A stretch of DNA of 64,000 nt from Bradyrhizobium daqingense (GCF_021044685.1 NZ_CP088014.1:3272001-3336000), one strand, 5' to 3'; numbered from the stretch's first letter, positions 43,287-52,223 are shown. Program-made: numbers and translations. The notes: generated by a model from the sequence alone, not told the origin.

Positions 43287-44178
43287 CTAAGGCTGTCCCG
43301 ATCCGCCCGCCGACCCATACACTTGCCCAGTCGCATAACTTGCGTCCGACGCGGCAAGCTGCACGTAGATCGAAGCCAGCTCGACCGGCTGGCCGGGACG
43401 ACCGAGGGGTGTCATGCCGCCGAATTTTTCCAGCTTCTCCATCGTGGCGCCGCCGGAGACCTGGAGCGGTGTCCAGATCGGTCCCGGCGCGACGCCATTG
43501 ACGCGGATGCCCTTCGAGGCGAGCTGGCTTCGCCAACGACTTCACATAGTTCATCGTCGCCGCCTTGGTCTGCGCATAGTCGTACAGATCCGATGAGGGG
43601 TCATAAGCCTGCTCCGAAGTCGTGCCGATGATGCAGGAGCCGGGTTTGAGATGCGGCAGTGCCGCCTTGATGATCCAGAACGGCGCATAGATGTTCGTCT
43701 TCATGGTCGCGTCGAAATCCTCCGATGAGACATCGAGAATGGAGGCGCGGGTCTGCTGCCGCGCGGCATTGTTGACGAGGATGTCGAGGCCGCCGAGGCC
43801 TTGCACGGCTTGCTCGACCAGCCGCCTGCAAAAGGCTTCGTCCTTGAGGTCTCCGGGGATCGCCACTCCGGTGCGGCCTTCCTTCTTGATCAGCGCGATC
43901 ACCTCCTGCGCGTCCGGCTCTTCCGCGGGCAGATAGTTGATGGCGAGATCGGCGCCTTCGCGCGCATAGGCAATCGCTGCGGCGCGGCCCATGCCGGAAT
44001 CGCCGCCGGTGATCAGGGCCTTGCGGCCAGCAAGACGGCCGGAGCCCTTGTAGCTGGTCTCGCCATGATCCGGTCGCGGCTCCATCTTGCCGGCCAGACC
44101 CGGCCAGGGCTGTGACTGCTTCTTGAACGGCGGCTTCGGATAGCGGCTGACGGGATCGATCAAGGCGTGCTCGGCCAT
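43287..44178 (-). pseudogene. SDR oxidoreductase (YghA-like, general stress type), one frameshift
   Basis: The N-terminal 220 residues read normally from ATG 44178 with an aaaggagat SD: PPFKKQSQPWPGL, KALITGGDSGMGRAAAIAYA, DILVNNAARQQ, then [19 protein letters not shown]. An extra C near 43528 then shifts the frame. Removing it restores [40 protein letters not shown] and a TAG stop at 43287-43289, about 296 residues in total. Catalytic Tyr and Lys lie before the shift. The family (E. coli YghA) is an NADP-linked stress oxidoreductase. A sequencing error cannot be excluded because only one base is involved. Confidence 0.8.
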
Positions 44179-44379
44179 GGACGTATCTCCTTTCGCTGTA
44201 GATGCCAGCGAAGCCGCCGCGAGCGTTGCGCTCGCGGCGTGGACGACGTGCTGGCGGGACTGTGAGGTGGTGCTGGGATCGACATCGTGCCCTCCGCGAT
44301 GGTCGAGGCTCAATGCGCGGAGGCGGCAGTCGTTGCTCAACGAAGGACGCCGGCGCGCCGGCGTCCCTTCAGCAATGCG

Positions 44380-44931
44380 TTACTTGGTCTGACCGACACT
44401 CGGCGCCTTGCCGAGCTCCTTGGCCATATCGAGGTGGTGCTTCAATGCTGGCACCGTCTTGCCGGCCCAATCCTTCAGCGCGGCGTTGTCGCCGCCCTTG
44501 GCGTAACGCTCGAACAGCGAGACGGCGTCCTCATGGGCGCTGACCTGGTAGGAATTGTAGTCCGAGCTGAAGTCCTTGCCGGTCGCGCTCTTGAGCTTGT
44601 CGATTTTGCTCTGATGGGAGCTGTCGAGTGCCGTCGGCAAGGTCGCTTGTACCTTGCCGTCACTTACCAGCTTCTTGAGCTCGGCGCTGGTCTTGGTGTG
44701 ATCAGTCACCATCTGCTGCGCGAAGCTCTTCTCCTGCGCGTTGCCCTTCTGCTCGGCGAGCCTGCTCGATTCGATCTCGAACATGTCGCTGATGGCCACC
44801 TGCTTGACGAAGTCGGCGGTGCTTGGCGCGACGCCGAGCGCCGAATTGACGCCGGTCTTTTCGCCCAGGGATTGCGCCAATGCCGGGCCTGCGAGAAGCA
44901 TGCACGCGATGGCGATGATGGTTCGTTTCAT
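44380..44931 (-). CDS. DUF4142 periplasmic protein, copy 2
   Basis: 183 residues. Signal peptide MKRTIIAIACMLLAGPALAQ. The mature part has the DUF4142 pattern: FVKQVAISDMFEIESSRLAE, AQEKSFAQQMVTDHTKTSAE, then SAHEDAVSLFERYAKGGDNA and KDWAGKTVPALKHHLDMAKE. Four helices, ferritin-like, two conserved histidines. Related to 39614-40129 but clearly diverged. An EcfG-like motif sits 55 bp upstream, and an IS element has inserted just beyond it without breaking the promoter. Confidence 0.88.
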   Translation of the reverse strand: MKRTIIAIACMLLAGPALAQSLGEKTGVNSALGVAPSTADFVKQVAISDMFEIESSRLAEQKGNAQEKSFAQQMVTDHTKTSAELKKLVSDGKVQATLPTALDSSHQSKIDKLKSATGKDFSSDYNSYQVSAHEDAVSLFERYAKGGDNAALKDWAGKTVPALKHHLDMAKELGKAPSVGQTK

Positions 44932-44985
44932 GGTCCGGTCCCTTCACTAGTCGCGCGGCAGTTGCCGCGCCGTGTTGCGCCGATC

Positions 44986-45010
44986 AACCCGCGGCAAAGG
45001 CCGAGGTTCC
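44986..45010 (-). promoter_or_regulatory. EcfG-like promoter, GGAAC-N16-GGTT
   Basis: Reverse-strand GGAAC (45006-45010) and GGTT (44986-44989), upstream of the DUF4142 gene and only 6 bp from the left CTAG duplicate of the IS element. Confidence 0.5.
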
Positions 45011-45020
45011 TAACGACTAG

Positions 45021-45852
45021 GGTCTGTACCTAAATAGCGCCACGTGATTCTCTTGCCTACGTGTTGATTCGGGGGCGAGAGAATGCGCGCTGGTTTGTTT
45101 TGGCTGAACGACAGGCAATGGGCGCGTATCGAACCGCATCTGCCGAGGGGACTGACGGGGCCGGATCGGGACGACGACCGACGCATCGTCAGCGGCATCA
45201 TTCACATGCTGCAATCGGGTGCACGATGGCGTGATTGTCCACGTGAATACGGCCCTTACACGACGATCTACAATCGCTTCAATCGCTGGGCCAAGCGAGG
45301 ACGATGGTGCGCAATCTTCGAAGCGCTGGCCAAGCCTGGCGAAGACGGCGTCGTACTGTCGCTCGACTCGACCTCGATTAAAGCTCACCGGTGTGCCTCC
45401 GGCGGAAAAGGGGGGAGCACAATCAAGCAATCGGCCGCTCGCGCGGAGGCCGCACGACAAAAATCCATGCGCTGAGCGATCCGCTCTGCCGGCCGGTCGT
45501 CCTGCATCTGACTCCAGGCCAGGATGCCGATATCGCTGCGGCTCCCGATGTCCTGGCGCTCGCGCCACCCATGAGCGTGCTCCTCGCCGACAAAGGGTAT
45601 GATGGCGACAAGCTTCGCGGCGAAATCATTCGTCGTGGCGCCAAGCCCGTAATCCCCAATAAATCTAACCGTGTCGTCATCCATCGCTTCAACAAACGCG
45701 CCTACAAAGGACGAAATGTCATCGAACGCTGCTTTTGCAGGCTCAAGGACTTCCGGCGCATCGCCACGCGATATGACAAGCTCGCCCGTAATTTTTTGGC
45801 CGCTGTTCATCTCGCCGCTCTCGTCGCATATTGGCTCAATTGAGTCTGGACC
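45021..45852 (+). mobile_element. IS5-family element, IS427-like, with CTAG target duplication
   Basis: 832 bp between two CTAG copies (45017-45020 and 45853-45856). The ends start ggtctgtacc and finish tctggacc, an imperfect terminal inverted repeat. One transposase gene in two overlapping frames fills the element. Size, ends and organisation fit the IS427 group. Both CTAG copies are intact, so insertion looks recent. The right copy contains the stop codon of the next gene. Confidence 0.85.
45083..45843 (+). CDS. IS5/IS427 transposase, two frames joined by programmed -1 frameshift
   Basis: The first frame runs 45083-45475 (130 residues: LFWLNDRQWARIEPHLPRGL, GARWRDCPREYGPYTTIYNR, LSLDSTSIKAHR with the first catalytic Asp). 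The second frame overlaps in -1 phase and ends at 45843 (GGRTTKIHALSDPLCRPVVL, LLADKGYDGD with the second Asp, NVIERCFCRLKDFRRIATRY with the Glu). The switch is expected on aaaagggggg at 45406-45415, giving KGGEHNQAIGRSRGG. DDE residues are intact. Likely active. Confidence 0.88.
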
Positions 45853-46080
45853 CTAGTCCGTGGGATTGCGTCCCGTTCGCGGATTGATGGGATCGGTCGG
45901 CTTGCGTCGAAGTCGCTCGGGCAGGAACGGCTCGGCCTGCGTGGCGGTGGCGTCGGCGCGCACGTCCGCATGGCGCTGCGCCCGCTCATGCGGCGTGCGG
46001 TTGTCGTTGATCTGACGCTTGACGTCGAGCCCTCCGACCGGATCGTTGACGCCGTGCTGGATATCGCGGAAGTCGCTCAT
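45853..46080 (-). CDS. Small charged protein encoded after the TPP enzyme
   Basis: 75 residues, hydrophilic: FRDIQHGVNDPVGGLDVKRQ, RTPHERAQRHADVRADATAT, ending in PTDPINPRTGRNPTD. No domain recognised; probably disordered. It starts 8 bp after the stop of the TPP-dependent enzyme and shares its operon. Its TAG stop lies in the CTAG target duplication of the neighbouring IS, so the gene is intact although the IS abuts it. Confidence 0.65.
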   Translation of the reverse strand: MSDFRDIQHGVNDPVGGLDVKRQINDNRTPHERAQRHADVRADATATQAEPFLPERLRRKPTDPINPRTGRNPTD

Positions 46081-46088
46081 GGGTCACC

Positions 46089-47876
46089 TCATTGCTTACC
46101 GGGCATGATCGATTCGAACACCTGCCGCGCCGCTCCCTTGATCATCCCGCTTTCGTTCGGATCGCCCTTCAGCAGGGCGAGCGAGAAATTCTTCGCCTGC
46201 TGCAGCGTGATATGCGGCGGCAGCGGCGGCACCTCCGGATCGGTCTTCACTTCCAGCACGACGGGCATCTCGCTCGCCAGCGCCTGCTCCCAGGCCGAGC
46301 CGAGCAGCTGTGGGCTGTCGACGAAGATGCCGCGCAGGCCGATCAGCTCGGCGAAGCGCGAATAGGAAACATCGGGAATGCGCTGCGAGGCTTCGAACTT
46401 GGGATCACCGTTGATGATGCGCTGCTCCCAGGTGACCTGGTTGAGGTCCTCGTTGTTGAAGACGCAGACGATGAAGCGCGGATCCCGCCAGGAGCGCCAG
46501 TATTTGGCGGCCGTAATCAACTCGGCCATGTTGTTCATCTGCATGGCGCCATCGCCGACCAGCGCGATCACCGGCCGGTCCGGATGGGCATATTTGGCGG
46601 CGAGTGCGTAAGGCACCGCAGCGCCCATCGAGGCGAGGCCGCCCGAGAGTGACGCCGTCATGCCCCGCCGCATCTTCAGGTCGCGCGCGAACCAGTTCGC
46701 ACAGGAGCCGGAATCGCTGGTGATGATGGCGCGATCGGGCAGGCGCGGGGACAATTCCCAGGCGACGAGCTGCGGGTTGACGGGCGCGGCCGGCTGATGG
46801 GCGCGGTCATCAAGCGTCTTCCACCATTTTGCGACATCGTCTTCGATGCCCTTGCGCCAAGCGCCGTCGCTCTTCGGCGCGAGCCGTGGCAACAGCGCGC
46901 GCAATGTTTCGGCGGCATCGCCGACGAGGCCGACCTCCATGGGGAAGCGGATCGACATCATGCTGGCGTCGATGTCGATCTGCACACCCCGCGCGGCGCC
47001 TTCCTTGGGCAGGAATTCCGCATAGGGAAAGGCGGAGCCGACCATCAGCAGCGTGTCGCATTCCATCATCATGTTGTAGCTGGGCTCGGTGCCGAGCAGG
47101 CCGATCGAGCCGGTGACCCAGGGCAGGTCGTCAAGCAGCGCGGCCTTGCCGAGCAGCGCCTTGGCGCAACCGGCCGACAGTCGGTCGGCGACCGCGATGA
47201 CTTCGTCGGTGGCGCCAAGCGCGCCGGCGCCGACGAGCATTGCAACCTTCTTGCCGGCATTGAGGACGTCGGCCGCGCGGTCGAGATCGGCGTCCCGAGG
47301 CATGATGCTGGGCGCGCTGTAGCCAATGCCGGAGTGCAGCGTGCCGTGGGCGCGGGGCGGGTCCTCGTAGGCCTCTTCCTGCAGGTCGTTGGGCAGGATG
47401 ATCACGGTCGGGGTCCGCCGCGCCAGCGCGATCCGCACCGACCGATCGATCAGGTGCCGCACTTGTGCGGGCGAGGAGGCCTGCATGACGTAGGCCCCGG
47501 CGACGTCCTTGAACATCGAGAGAAGATCGAGTTCCTGCTGATAATGGCCGCCGAGCGCATTGCGGGCCTGCTGGCCGACGATCGCCAGCACCGGTTGGTG
47601 ATCGAGCAATGCATCATAGAGACCAGTGACGAGATGCGAGGCGCCAGGACCGGAGGTCGCGATGCAGACGCCGAGCTGCCCTGAGAATTTCGCGTAGGCG
47701 CTCGCCATGAACGCCGCCATCTCCTCATGCCGCGCCTGGACGAAGCCGAGCTTGCCTTCGGCCCGGTTCATCGCGCCGAACACGCCGTTGATGCCGTCGC
47801 CGGGGTAGCCGAAGATATGACGCACGCCCCATTGATGCAGGCGCTGAACGATGAAGTCGGAGACGGTCTGGGACAT
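46089..47876 (-). CDS. Thiamine-diphosphate-dependent enzyme, pyruvate oxidase/acetolactate synthase-like
   Basis: 595 residues from ATG 47876 (MSQTVSDFIVQRLHQWGVRH). The three-domain POX/ALS layout is complete: the N-terminal Pyr domain with GYPGDGINGVFGAM and VQARHEEMAAFMASAYAKF, the central Rossmann-like domain (KKVAMLVGAGALGATDEVI), and the C-terminal TPP motif GDGAMQMNNMAELITAAKYW with NNEDLNQVTWEQR. A pyruvate-consuming reaction is likely, perhaps pyruvate to acetate plus CO2 as in PoxB, which is a stationary-phase enzyme in E. coli. An EcfG-like motif lies upstream. Confidence 0.9.
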   Translation of the reverse strand: MSQTVSDFIVQRLHQWGVRHIFGYPGDGINGVFGAMNRAEGKLGFVQARHEEMAAFMASAYAKFSGQLGVCIATSGPGASHLVTGLYDALLDHQPVLAIVGQQARNALGGHYQQELDLLSMFKDVAGAYVMQASSPAQVRHLIDRSVRIALARRTPTVIILPNDLQEEAYEDPPRAHGTLHSGIGYSAPSIMPRDADLDRAADVLNAGKKVAMLVGAGALGATDEVIAVADRLSAGCAKALLGKAALLDDLPWVTGSIGLLGTEPSYNMMMECDTLLMVGSAFPYAEFLPKEGAARGVQIDIDASMMSIRFPMEVGLVGDAAETLRALLPRLAPKSDGAWRKGIEDDVAKWWKTLDDRAHQPAAPVNPQLVAWELSPRLPDRAIITSDSGSCANWFARDLKMRRGMTASLSGGLASMGAAVPYALAAKYAHPDRPVIALVGDGAMQMNNMAELITAAKYWRSWRDPRFIVCVFNNEDLNQVTWEQRIINGDPKFEASQRIPDVSYSRFAELIGLRGIFVDSPQLLGSAWEQALASEMPVVLEVKTDPEVPPLPPHITLQQAKNFSLALLKGDPNESGMIKGAARQVFESIMPGKQ

Positions 47877-47916
47877 GCGGGCGGCTCTCTCGGTTGCGGC
47901 CTCGTTAGCCTCAGAG

Positions 47917-47941
47917 AACCGGTTGTCTGTGGCGATGTTCC
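47917..47941 (-). promoter_or_regulatory. EcfG-like promoter, GGAAC-N16-GGTT, for the TPP-enzyme operon
   Basis: Reverse-strand GGAAC (47937-47941) and GGTT (47917-47920), 40 bp before ATG 47876. Confidence 0.55.
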
Positions 47942-47964
47942 CAAGGTCTTGCGGAACACGCGCC

Positions 47965-47990
47965 GGAACGATCACTCACCCCTTGCGGTT
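47965..47990 (+). promoter_or_regulatory. EcfG-like promoter, GGAAC-N17-GGTT, for the PRC-barrel gene
   Basis: ggaac (47965-47969) and ggtt (47987-47990), 17-nt spacer, 24 bp before ATG 48015. Back to back with the motif for the TPP enzyme. Confidence 0.5.
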
Positions 47991-48014
47991 GATTCACGAA
48001 TGGCTGAGTGGAGA

Positions 48015-48395
48015 ATGACGATGCTGAATCAGGGCGAACTGGACCGCAACGAGATGGGCCGGCTGATCGGAAGCGACAAGGTCGAGGGAACAGCCGTCTA
48101 CGGCGCCGATCGAAACAAGATCGGCTCGATCGAACGGGTCATGATCGACAAGATCAGCGGCAAGGTCTCTTACGCTGTGCTTGGTTTCGGTGGCTTTCTC
48201 GGCCTCGGCAATGACCACTATCCATTGCCCTGGCAGTCGCTGAAATACGATACCGAGCTCGGCGGGTACATTACCGCGATCACCGCCAAGGATCTGGAAG
48301 GTGCGCCGAAATACGGCGAGAAGACCGAGTGGAACTGGGGCGACGACGCCGCCGTCCGCGGGATCAATGCGTATTACGGCGTCCCCTTCGCGTAA
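48015..48395 (+). CDS. PRC-barrel domain protein
   Basis: 126 residues from ATG 48015. RLIGSDKVEGTAVYGADRNK, IGSIERVMIDKISGKVSYAV, FGGFLGLGNDHYPLPWQSL, then KYDTELGGYITAITAKDLEG matches the PRC-barrel module used in ribosome maturation, photosynthetic reaction-centre H subunit and stress proteins. Soluble. It lies divergent from the TPP enzyme with a shared promoter region and is followed by a 52-residue gene. Confidence 0.85.
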   Translation: MTMLNQGELDRNEMGRLIGSDKVEGTAVYGADRNKIGSIERVMIDKISGKVSYAVLGFGGFLGLGNDHYPLPWQSLKYDTELGGYITAITAKDLEGAPKYGEKTEWNWGDDAAVRGINAYYGVPFA

Positions 48396-48409
48396 CGAAA
48401 GGACCTCCG

Positions 48410-48568
48410 ATGAGCAAGGAACGGCCCACCGACGATCCCCGCCAGCAGAGCGACTGGGGTTCGCACAAGCAAACGGACAAGCCCTGGAAGGGCAATCCAG
48501 AGAAGGAACAGGGATCGGACGAGGTGAAACCCGATCTCGAGAAGTGGCACGAGACCAAGACGCACTGA
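48410..48568 (+). CDS. Small hydrophilic protein downstream of PRC-barrel gene
   Basis: 52 residues with aaagga 7 nt before the ATG. SKERPTDDPRQQSDWGSHKQ, then DKPWKGNPEKEQGSDEVKPD. No hydrophobic core; disordered and charged. Followed by a good intrinsic terminator, which closes a two-gene operon with the PRC-barrel gene. No family recognised. Confidence 0.7.
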   Translation: MSKERPTDDPRQQSDWGSHKQTDKPWKGNPEKEQGSDEVKPDLEKWHETKTH

Positions 48569-48595
48569 AGGTCCTCGTGAACCAGACATCATCGA

Positions 48596-48627
48596 GAAGC
48601 GCGGCATCGGTGCCGCGCTTCTTTTTT
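48596..48627 (+). terminator. Intrinsic terminator
   Basis: gaagcgcggca (48596-48606), loop tcgg, tgccgcgcttc (48611-48621), then six Ts (48622-48627). Confidence 0.95.
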
Positions 48628-48751
48628 GCGCACCGCGTTCACGAATGACAGAGGCGCTGGGGCGACCGGGGAACCATGCTTCTGCGCTGCGGTTGGGCTC
48701 CCGGCGCGCAAGCACCGTTCAAGTTGCTTGCTGCCGTCAGCCCGAGAATAG

Positions 48752-49915
48752 GTGTTCACCGTGGATGCTCAAACCCGGGAGCGTAGGCCGTCCGCGGAGC
48801 AGCCGCAGAAGGCGAAGGAAGCTCCGACATTCAATCCCGATCAGGCCCGCGACGTCGAAGATCATTCGGAGAAGCCGGCGGCGTCGCTGCGTGACCGGCT
48901 CCGCGAGCATTGGGTGCTCGCGACCGGCGGCGCCCTTGTGCTGATTGCGGCTCTCGCCGGCGGCCTGGTTTATTGGCTCGAGGTCCGCCACTACGAATCC
49001 ACCGACGACGCCTTCGTCGCCGCACGCAGCTTTTCGGTCGCCTCCAAGGTCGGCGGCTACGTGACGGACGTTCCGGTCACGGACAACCAGCACCTCAAGG
49101 CCGGCGACCTCCTGGCCAAGATCGACGAGCGCGACTACCGGATCGCGATCGAGCAGGCCGACGCGCAAGTCGCGGTCTCCAGGGCGAATATCGACAATGT
49201 CGAGGCGCAGATCGTCTCGCAGGAGGAGCAAATCAAGCAGGCTCAGGCCCAGCTCGAGCAGGCGCAAGCCCAGCTTCAGTTCGCGCAGGAGGAGTTCAAG
49301 CGTGCGGAAGAGCTGGTCGAGAAAGGCGCCGGCACGGTGCAGCGCCAGCAGCAGACCCGGTCCGATCTCCAGGCGCAGCAGGCTAACACGGAGCGCGCGA
49401 AGACCGCAGTCACAGCGGCCCAACTCGGCATCAGGACCCTGCAATCGCAGCGCGAAGGCGCCAAGGCGCAGCTCGCCCAATCGCAGGCGCAGCTCGATCA
49501 GGCCAGGCTGAACCTGCAATACACCAGCGTCGTCGCGGCGCAGTCCGGCCGCGTCGTCAAGCTATCGGGCGCAAAGGGCACGTTCGTCACGGCCGGCCAG
49601 AGCCTGATGATGTTCGTGCCCGACGAGGTCTGGGTCGTCGCCAACTACAAGGAAACCCAGCTGAGCGACATGCGGCCGGGCCAGCCGGTCGAGATCCGCA
49701 TCGATGCCTATCCCGGCCGCAAGCTGACCGGCCATGTCGAGTCCGTGCAGCCGGGCTCGGGTACCGCCTTCAGCCTGCTGCCGGCGGAGAATGCCACCGG
49801 CAACTACGTCAAGGTGGTTCAGCGCGTGCCGGTGAAGATCGTGGTCGACAATTGGCCGCCCGATCTGCCCGTTGGCCCCGGCATGTCGGTCGTGCCCTGG
49901 ACCAGGGTGCGATGA
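48752..49915 (+). CDS. HlyD/EmrA-type membrane fusion protein
   Basis: 387 residues from GTG 48752 (GTG 48761 is an alternative). A cytoplasmic N-terminus with acidic and basic patches, one TM helix about 56-76 (WVLATGGALVLIAALAGGLV), then lipoyl-like segments (KVGGYVTDVPVTDNQHLKAG) around a long coiled-coil hairpin about 130-255 rich in Gln (AQAQLEQAQAQLQFAQ). C-terminal beta-barrel VEIRIDAYPGRKLTGHVESV. It links the MFS pump to an outer-membrane channel. Overlaps the next gene by ATGA. Confidence 0.92.
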   Translation: MFTVDAQTRERRPSAEQPQKAKEAPTFNPDQARDVEDHSEKPAASLRDRLREHWVLATGGALVLIAALAGGLVYWLEVRHYESTDDAFVAARSFSVASKVGGYVTDVPVTDNQHLKAGDLLAKIDERDYRIAIEQADAQVAVSRANIDNVEAQIVSQEEQIKQAQAQLEQAQAQLQFAQEEFKRAEELVEKGAGTVQRQQQTRSDLQAQQANTERAKTAVTAAQLGIRTLQSQREGAKAQLAQSQAQLDQARLNLQYTSVVAAQSGRVVKLSGAKGTFVTAGQSLMMFVPDEVWVVANYKETQLSDMRPGQPVEIRIDAYPGRKLTGHVESVQPGSGTAFSLLPAENATGNYVKVVQRVPVKIVVDNWPPDLPVGPGMSVVPWTRVR

Positions 49916-51531
49916 CGGATGCCACGCAAGGCGGCGCGTCCGCCGGCGGATGGTCGCCGGAGCGGTCGGCGGCTGGCGGGCACAATCCCTATCTGATCGC
50001 CTTCGTGGTCTCGATCGCGACCTTCATGGAGGTGCTCGACACCACCATCGCCAACGTCGCATTGCGCCACATCGCGGGCGGCCTCGCGGTCGGCATCGAC
50101 GAGAGCACCTACGTCATCACCAGCTACCTCGTCGCCAATGCCATCGTGCTGTCGATCTCGGGTTGGCTGTCGACGGTGATCGGCCGCAAGCGCTTCTACA
50201 TGATGTGCGTCGCGATCTTCACGCTGGCCTCGTTGCTCTGCGGCTTCGCCTGGAATCTGGAATCGCTGGTGCTGTTCCGCATTCTGCAGGGCCTTGGCGG
50301 CGGCGGCATGGCGACTAGCGAGCAGGCGATCCTCGCCGACTCCTTTCCGCCGCATAAGCGCGGCCAGGCTTTCGCGGTCTACGGCGTGGCCGTCGTGGTC
50401 GCGCCGGTGATCGGCCCGACGCTCGGCGGCTGGATCACCGACACCTACACCTGGCACTGGGTGTTCCTGATCAACGTCCCCATGGGAATGCTCTCGCTGT
50501 TCTTGGTCGGCACGCTGGTCAAGGAGCCGTCGGGTGCGGAGGAGGAGAGACAGAAGCTGCTCAGCAAAGGCCTGCGCGTCGACTATGTCGGCTTCGTCCT
50601 CGTCGCGATCGGGCTCGGCTCGCTCGAATTCGTGCTCGACGAAGGCCAGCGCAAGGATTGGTTCGGATCGAACATGATCGTCGTCTTCGCGGTGCTCGCG
50701 GCCGTCTCGCTGCTCGCGCTGATTCCGTGGGAGCTGACGCGGAAAGATCCGATCGTCGATCTTCGCCTGCTCGGCCGGCGCCAATTCGCCGCCTGCTTCC
50801 TGGTCATGCTCGCCACCGGCGCGGTGCTGATCTCGACCACCCAGCTTCTGCCGCAGTTGCTCCAGACCGAGCTGAATTACACCGCCATGCTGGCCGGACT
50901 CGCGCTGTCACCGGGCGGTATCGCGACGCTGGTGCTGATGCCGGTGGTGGGGCGCCTCGTCAGCACGGTACAGCCGAAATACCTGATCATGTTCGGCGCC
51001 GCCATCGTCGCCTTCTCGATGTGGCATCTCACTGGACTCACGGGCGACATCACCTACGGCTACGCGGCGCTGTCGCGCATCTTCCTTGCGCTCGGTCTGC
51101 CCTTCCTGTTCCTGCCGGTGACGACCGCCTCCTATGACGGCATCCCGCCCGACAAGACCAACCAGGCCTCGGCGCTGATCAATGTCGCCCGCAACATCGG
51201 CGGGTCCATGGGCGTCGCGCTGGCGCAGACCATGCTGGCGCAGCGCCAGCAATTCCACCAGAGCAGGCTGGTCGAGCACGCCGCGCCGTCCGATCTCGGC
51301 TACCAGCAGACCATCGATGCCGTGACGCGTTACTTCCAGGCGCAGGGTTCGAACGCAAGCGATGCTGCCGCGCAGGCGGTGGCCTGGGTCGGCAAGACCT
51401 TGCAGCGACAGGTGGACCTGCTCGCCTATATCGACGTGTTCTGGACGCTCGCGATCGTCGCCGTGCTGATGATTCCCACGGCCGCGGTGCTGCGCCGGAT
51501 TGATCTGAGCGCACCGACGCGGGGGCATTGA
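49912..51531 (+). CDS. DHA2-family MFS drug exporter (EmrB-like)
   Basis: 539 residues from ATG 49912, which overlaps the upstream stop (ATGA). Fourteen predicted TM helices (DHA2). VLDTTIANVALRHIAGG and the motif A-like GWLSTVIGRKRFYM in the first half, PVIGPTLGGWITDTYTWHWV as motif C. With the membrane-fusion protein it forms a tripartite EmrAB-type efflux system for hydrophobic toxic compounds. Strongly coupled operon. The TolC-like outer-membrane partner is not in the window. Confidence 0.93.
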   Translation: MTDATQGGASAGGWSPERSAAGGHNPYLIAFVVSIATFMEVLDTTIANVALRHIAGGLAVGIDESTYVITSYLVANAIVLSISGWLSTVIGRKRFYMMCVAIFTLASLLCGFAWNLESLVLFRILQGLGGGGMATSEQAILADSFPPHKRGQAFAVYGVAVVVAPVIGPTLGGWITDTYTWHWVFLINVPMGMLSLFLVGTLVKEPSGAEEERQKLLSKGLRVDYVGFVLVAIGLGSLEFVLDEGQRKDWFGSNMIVVFAVLAAVSLLALIPWELTRKDPIVDLRLLGRRQFAACFLVMLATGAVLISTTQLLPQLLQTELNYTAMLAGLALSPGGIATLVLMPVVGRLVSTVQPKYLIMFGAAIVAFSMWHLTGLTGDITYGYAALSRIFLALGLPFLFLPVTTASYDGIPPDKTNQASALINVARNIGGSMGVALAQTMLAQRQQFHQSRLVEHAAPSDLGYQQTIDAVTRYFQAQGSNASDAAAQAVAWVGKTLQRQVDLLAYIDVFWTLAIVAVLMIPTAAVLRRIDLSAPTRGH

Positions 51532-51551
51532 GGCAAACTCGCCGCCACTTC

Positions 51552-51636
51552 CGTCATTGAGCGCAGCGAAGCAATCCAGACTGCCTCTGCGGAAGGGTTC
51601 TGGATTGCTTCATCGCAAGGGCTCTTTGCAATGACG
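51552..51636. repeat. Dispersed palindromic element, family 1 copy B
   Basis: Outer arms cgtcattg (51552-51559) and caatgacg (51629-51636). Inner arms gaagcaatccaga (51568-51580) and tctggattgcttc (51599-51611). Same family as 8402-8485. It lies between convergent genes and may help terminate transcription. Confidence 0.85.
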
Positions 51637-51661
51637 GGGTTGAGAGACGCGCCTGCCTTCC

Positions 51662-52126
51662 TCACCCGACCGCCTCGCGCCGCCCCGGTCCCGCATGCAC
51701 ATGCACCTGCTTGGCATGCAGCACCTCGCCGCATTCCGAGCACACCATCACGGGGTCGAACAGCTTGCCGCAAGTCTTGTGCTCGTGCAGCATCGGGCGG
51801 CCGCGCTCGTCGCCCATATGGGCGTCGCCCCAATGCACCATCGCCATGATGATCGGGTAGAGGTCGAGGCCCTTCTGGGTGAGGATGTATTCGTAGCGCT
51901 TGGGCGCATCGGAGTAGGGTACGCGGCGTAGAATGCCGAAGCGAACCAGCTTCTTCAGCCGCTCCGAGAGCAGGTGCCGGGTGATCTGGAGGGAGGACTG
52001 GAATGCCTCGAACCGTCGCACCCGCAAGAAGCACTCGCGCAGGATCAGCAGGGTCCAGCGGTCCCCGATCACGGCAATCGTGCGGGCGAGCGAGCAGGTT
52101 TCTTCGTCCAGCGCGTCCCATTTCAT
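51662..52126 (-). CDS. HxlR-family transcriptional regulator
   Basis: 154 residues from ATG 52126 (MKWDALDEETCSLARTIAVI); a longer frame to 52183 lacks an SD, whereas this ATG has ggaga. HxlR winged helix: GDRWTLLILRECFLRVRRFE, LQITRHLLSERLKKLVRFGI, then YSDAPKRYEYILTQKGLDLY. Unusually, it ends in a second pair of cysteines (CGKLFDPVMVCSECGEVLHA), a zinc-ribbon-like knuckle that could bind metal or sense redox state. Divergent from an SDR gene, which it probably controls. Confidence 0.88.
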   Translation of the reverse strand: MKWDALDEETCSLARTIAVIGDRWTLLILRECFLRVRRFEAFQSSLQITRHLLSERLKKLVRFGILRRVPYSDAPKRYEYILTQKGLDLYPIIMAMVHWGDAHMGDERGRPMLHEHKTCGKLFDPVMVCSECGEVLHAKQVHVHAGPGRREAVG

Positions 52127-52223
52127 CTGCGGTCTCCGCGGGGCAATCAGTCTGAAAAAAGAACTGACTTGAATGATCAGCACAATTTGCAGTGCAGCCT
52201 ACCATTCACCTCTCGAGTTTGAC

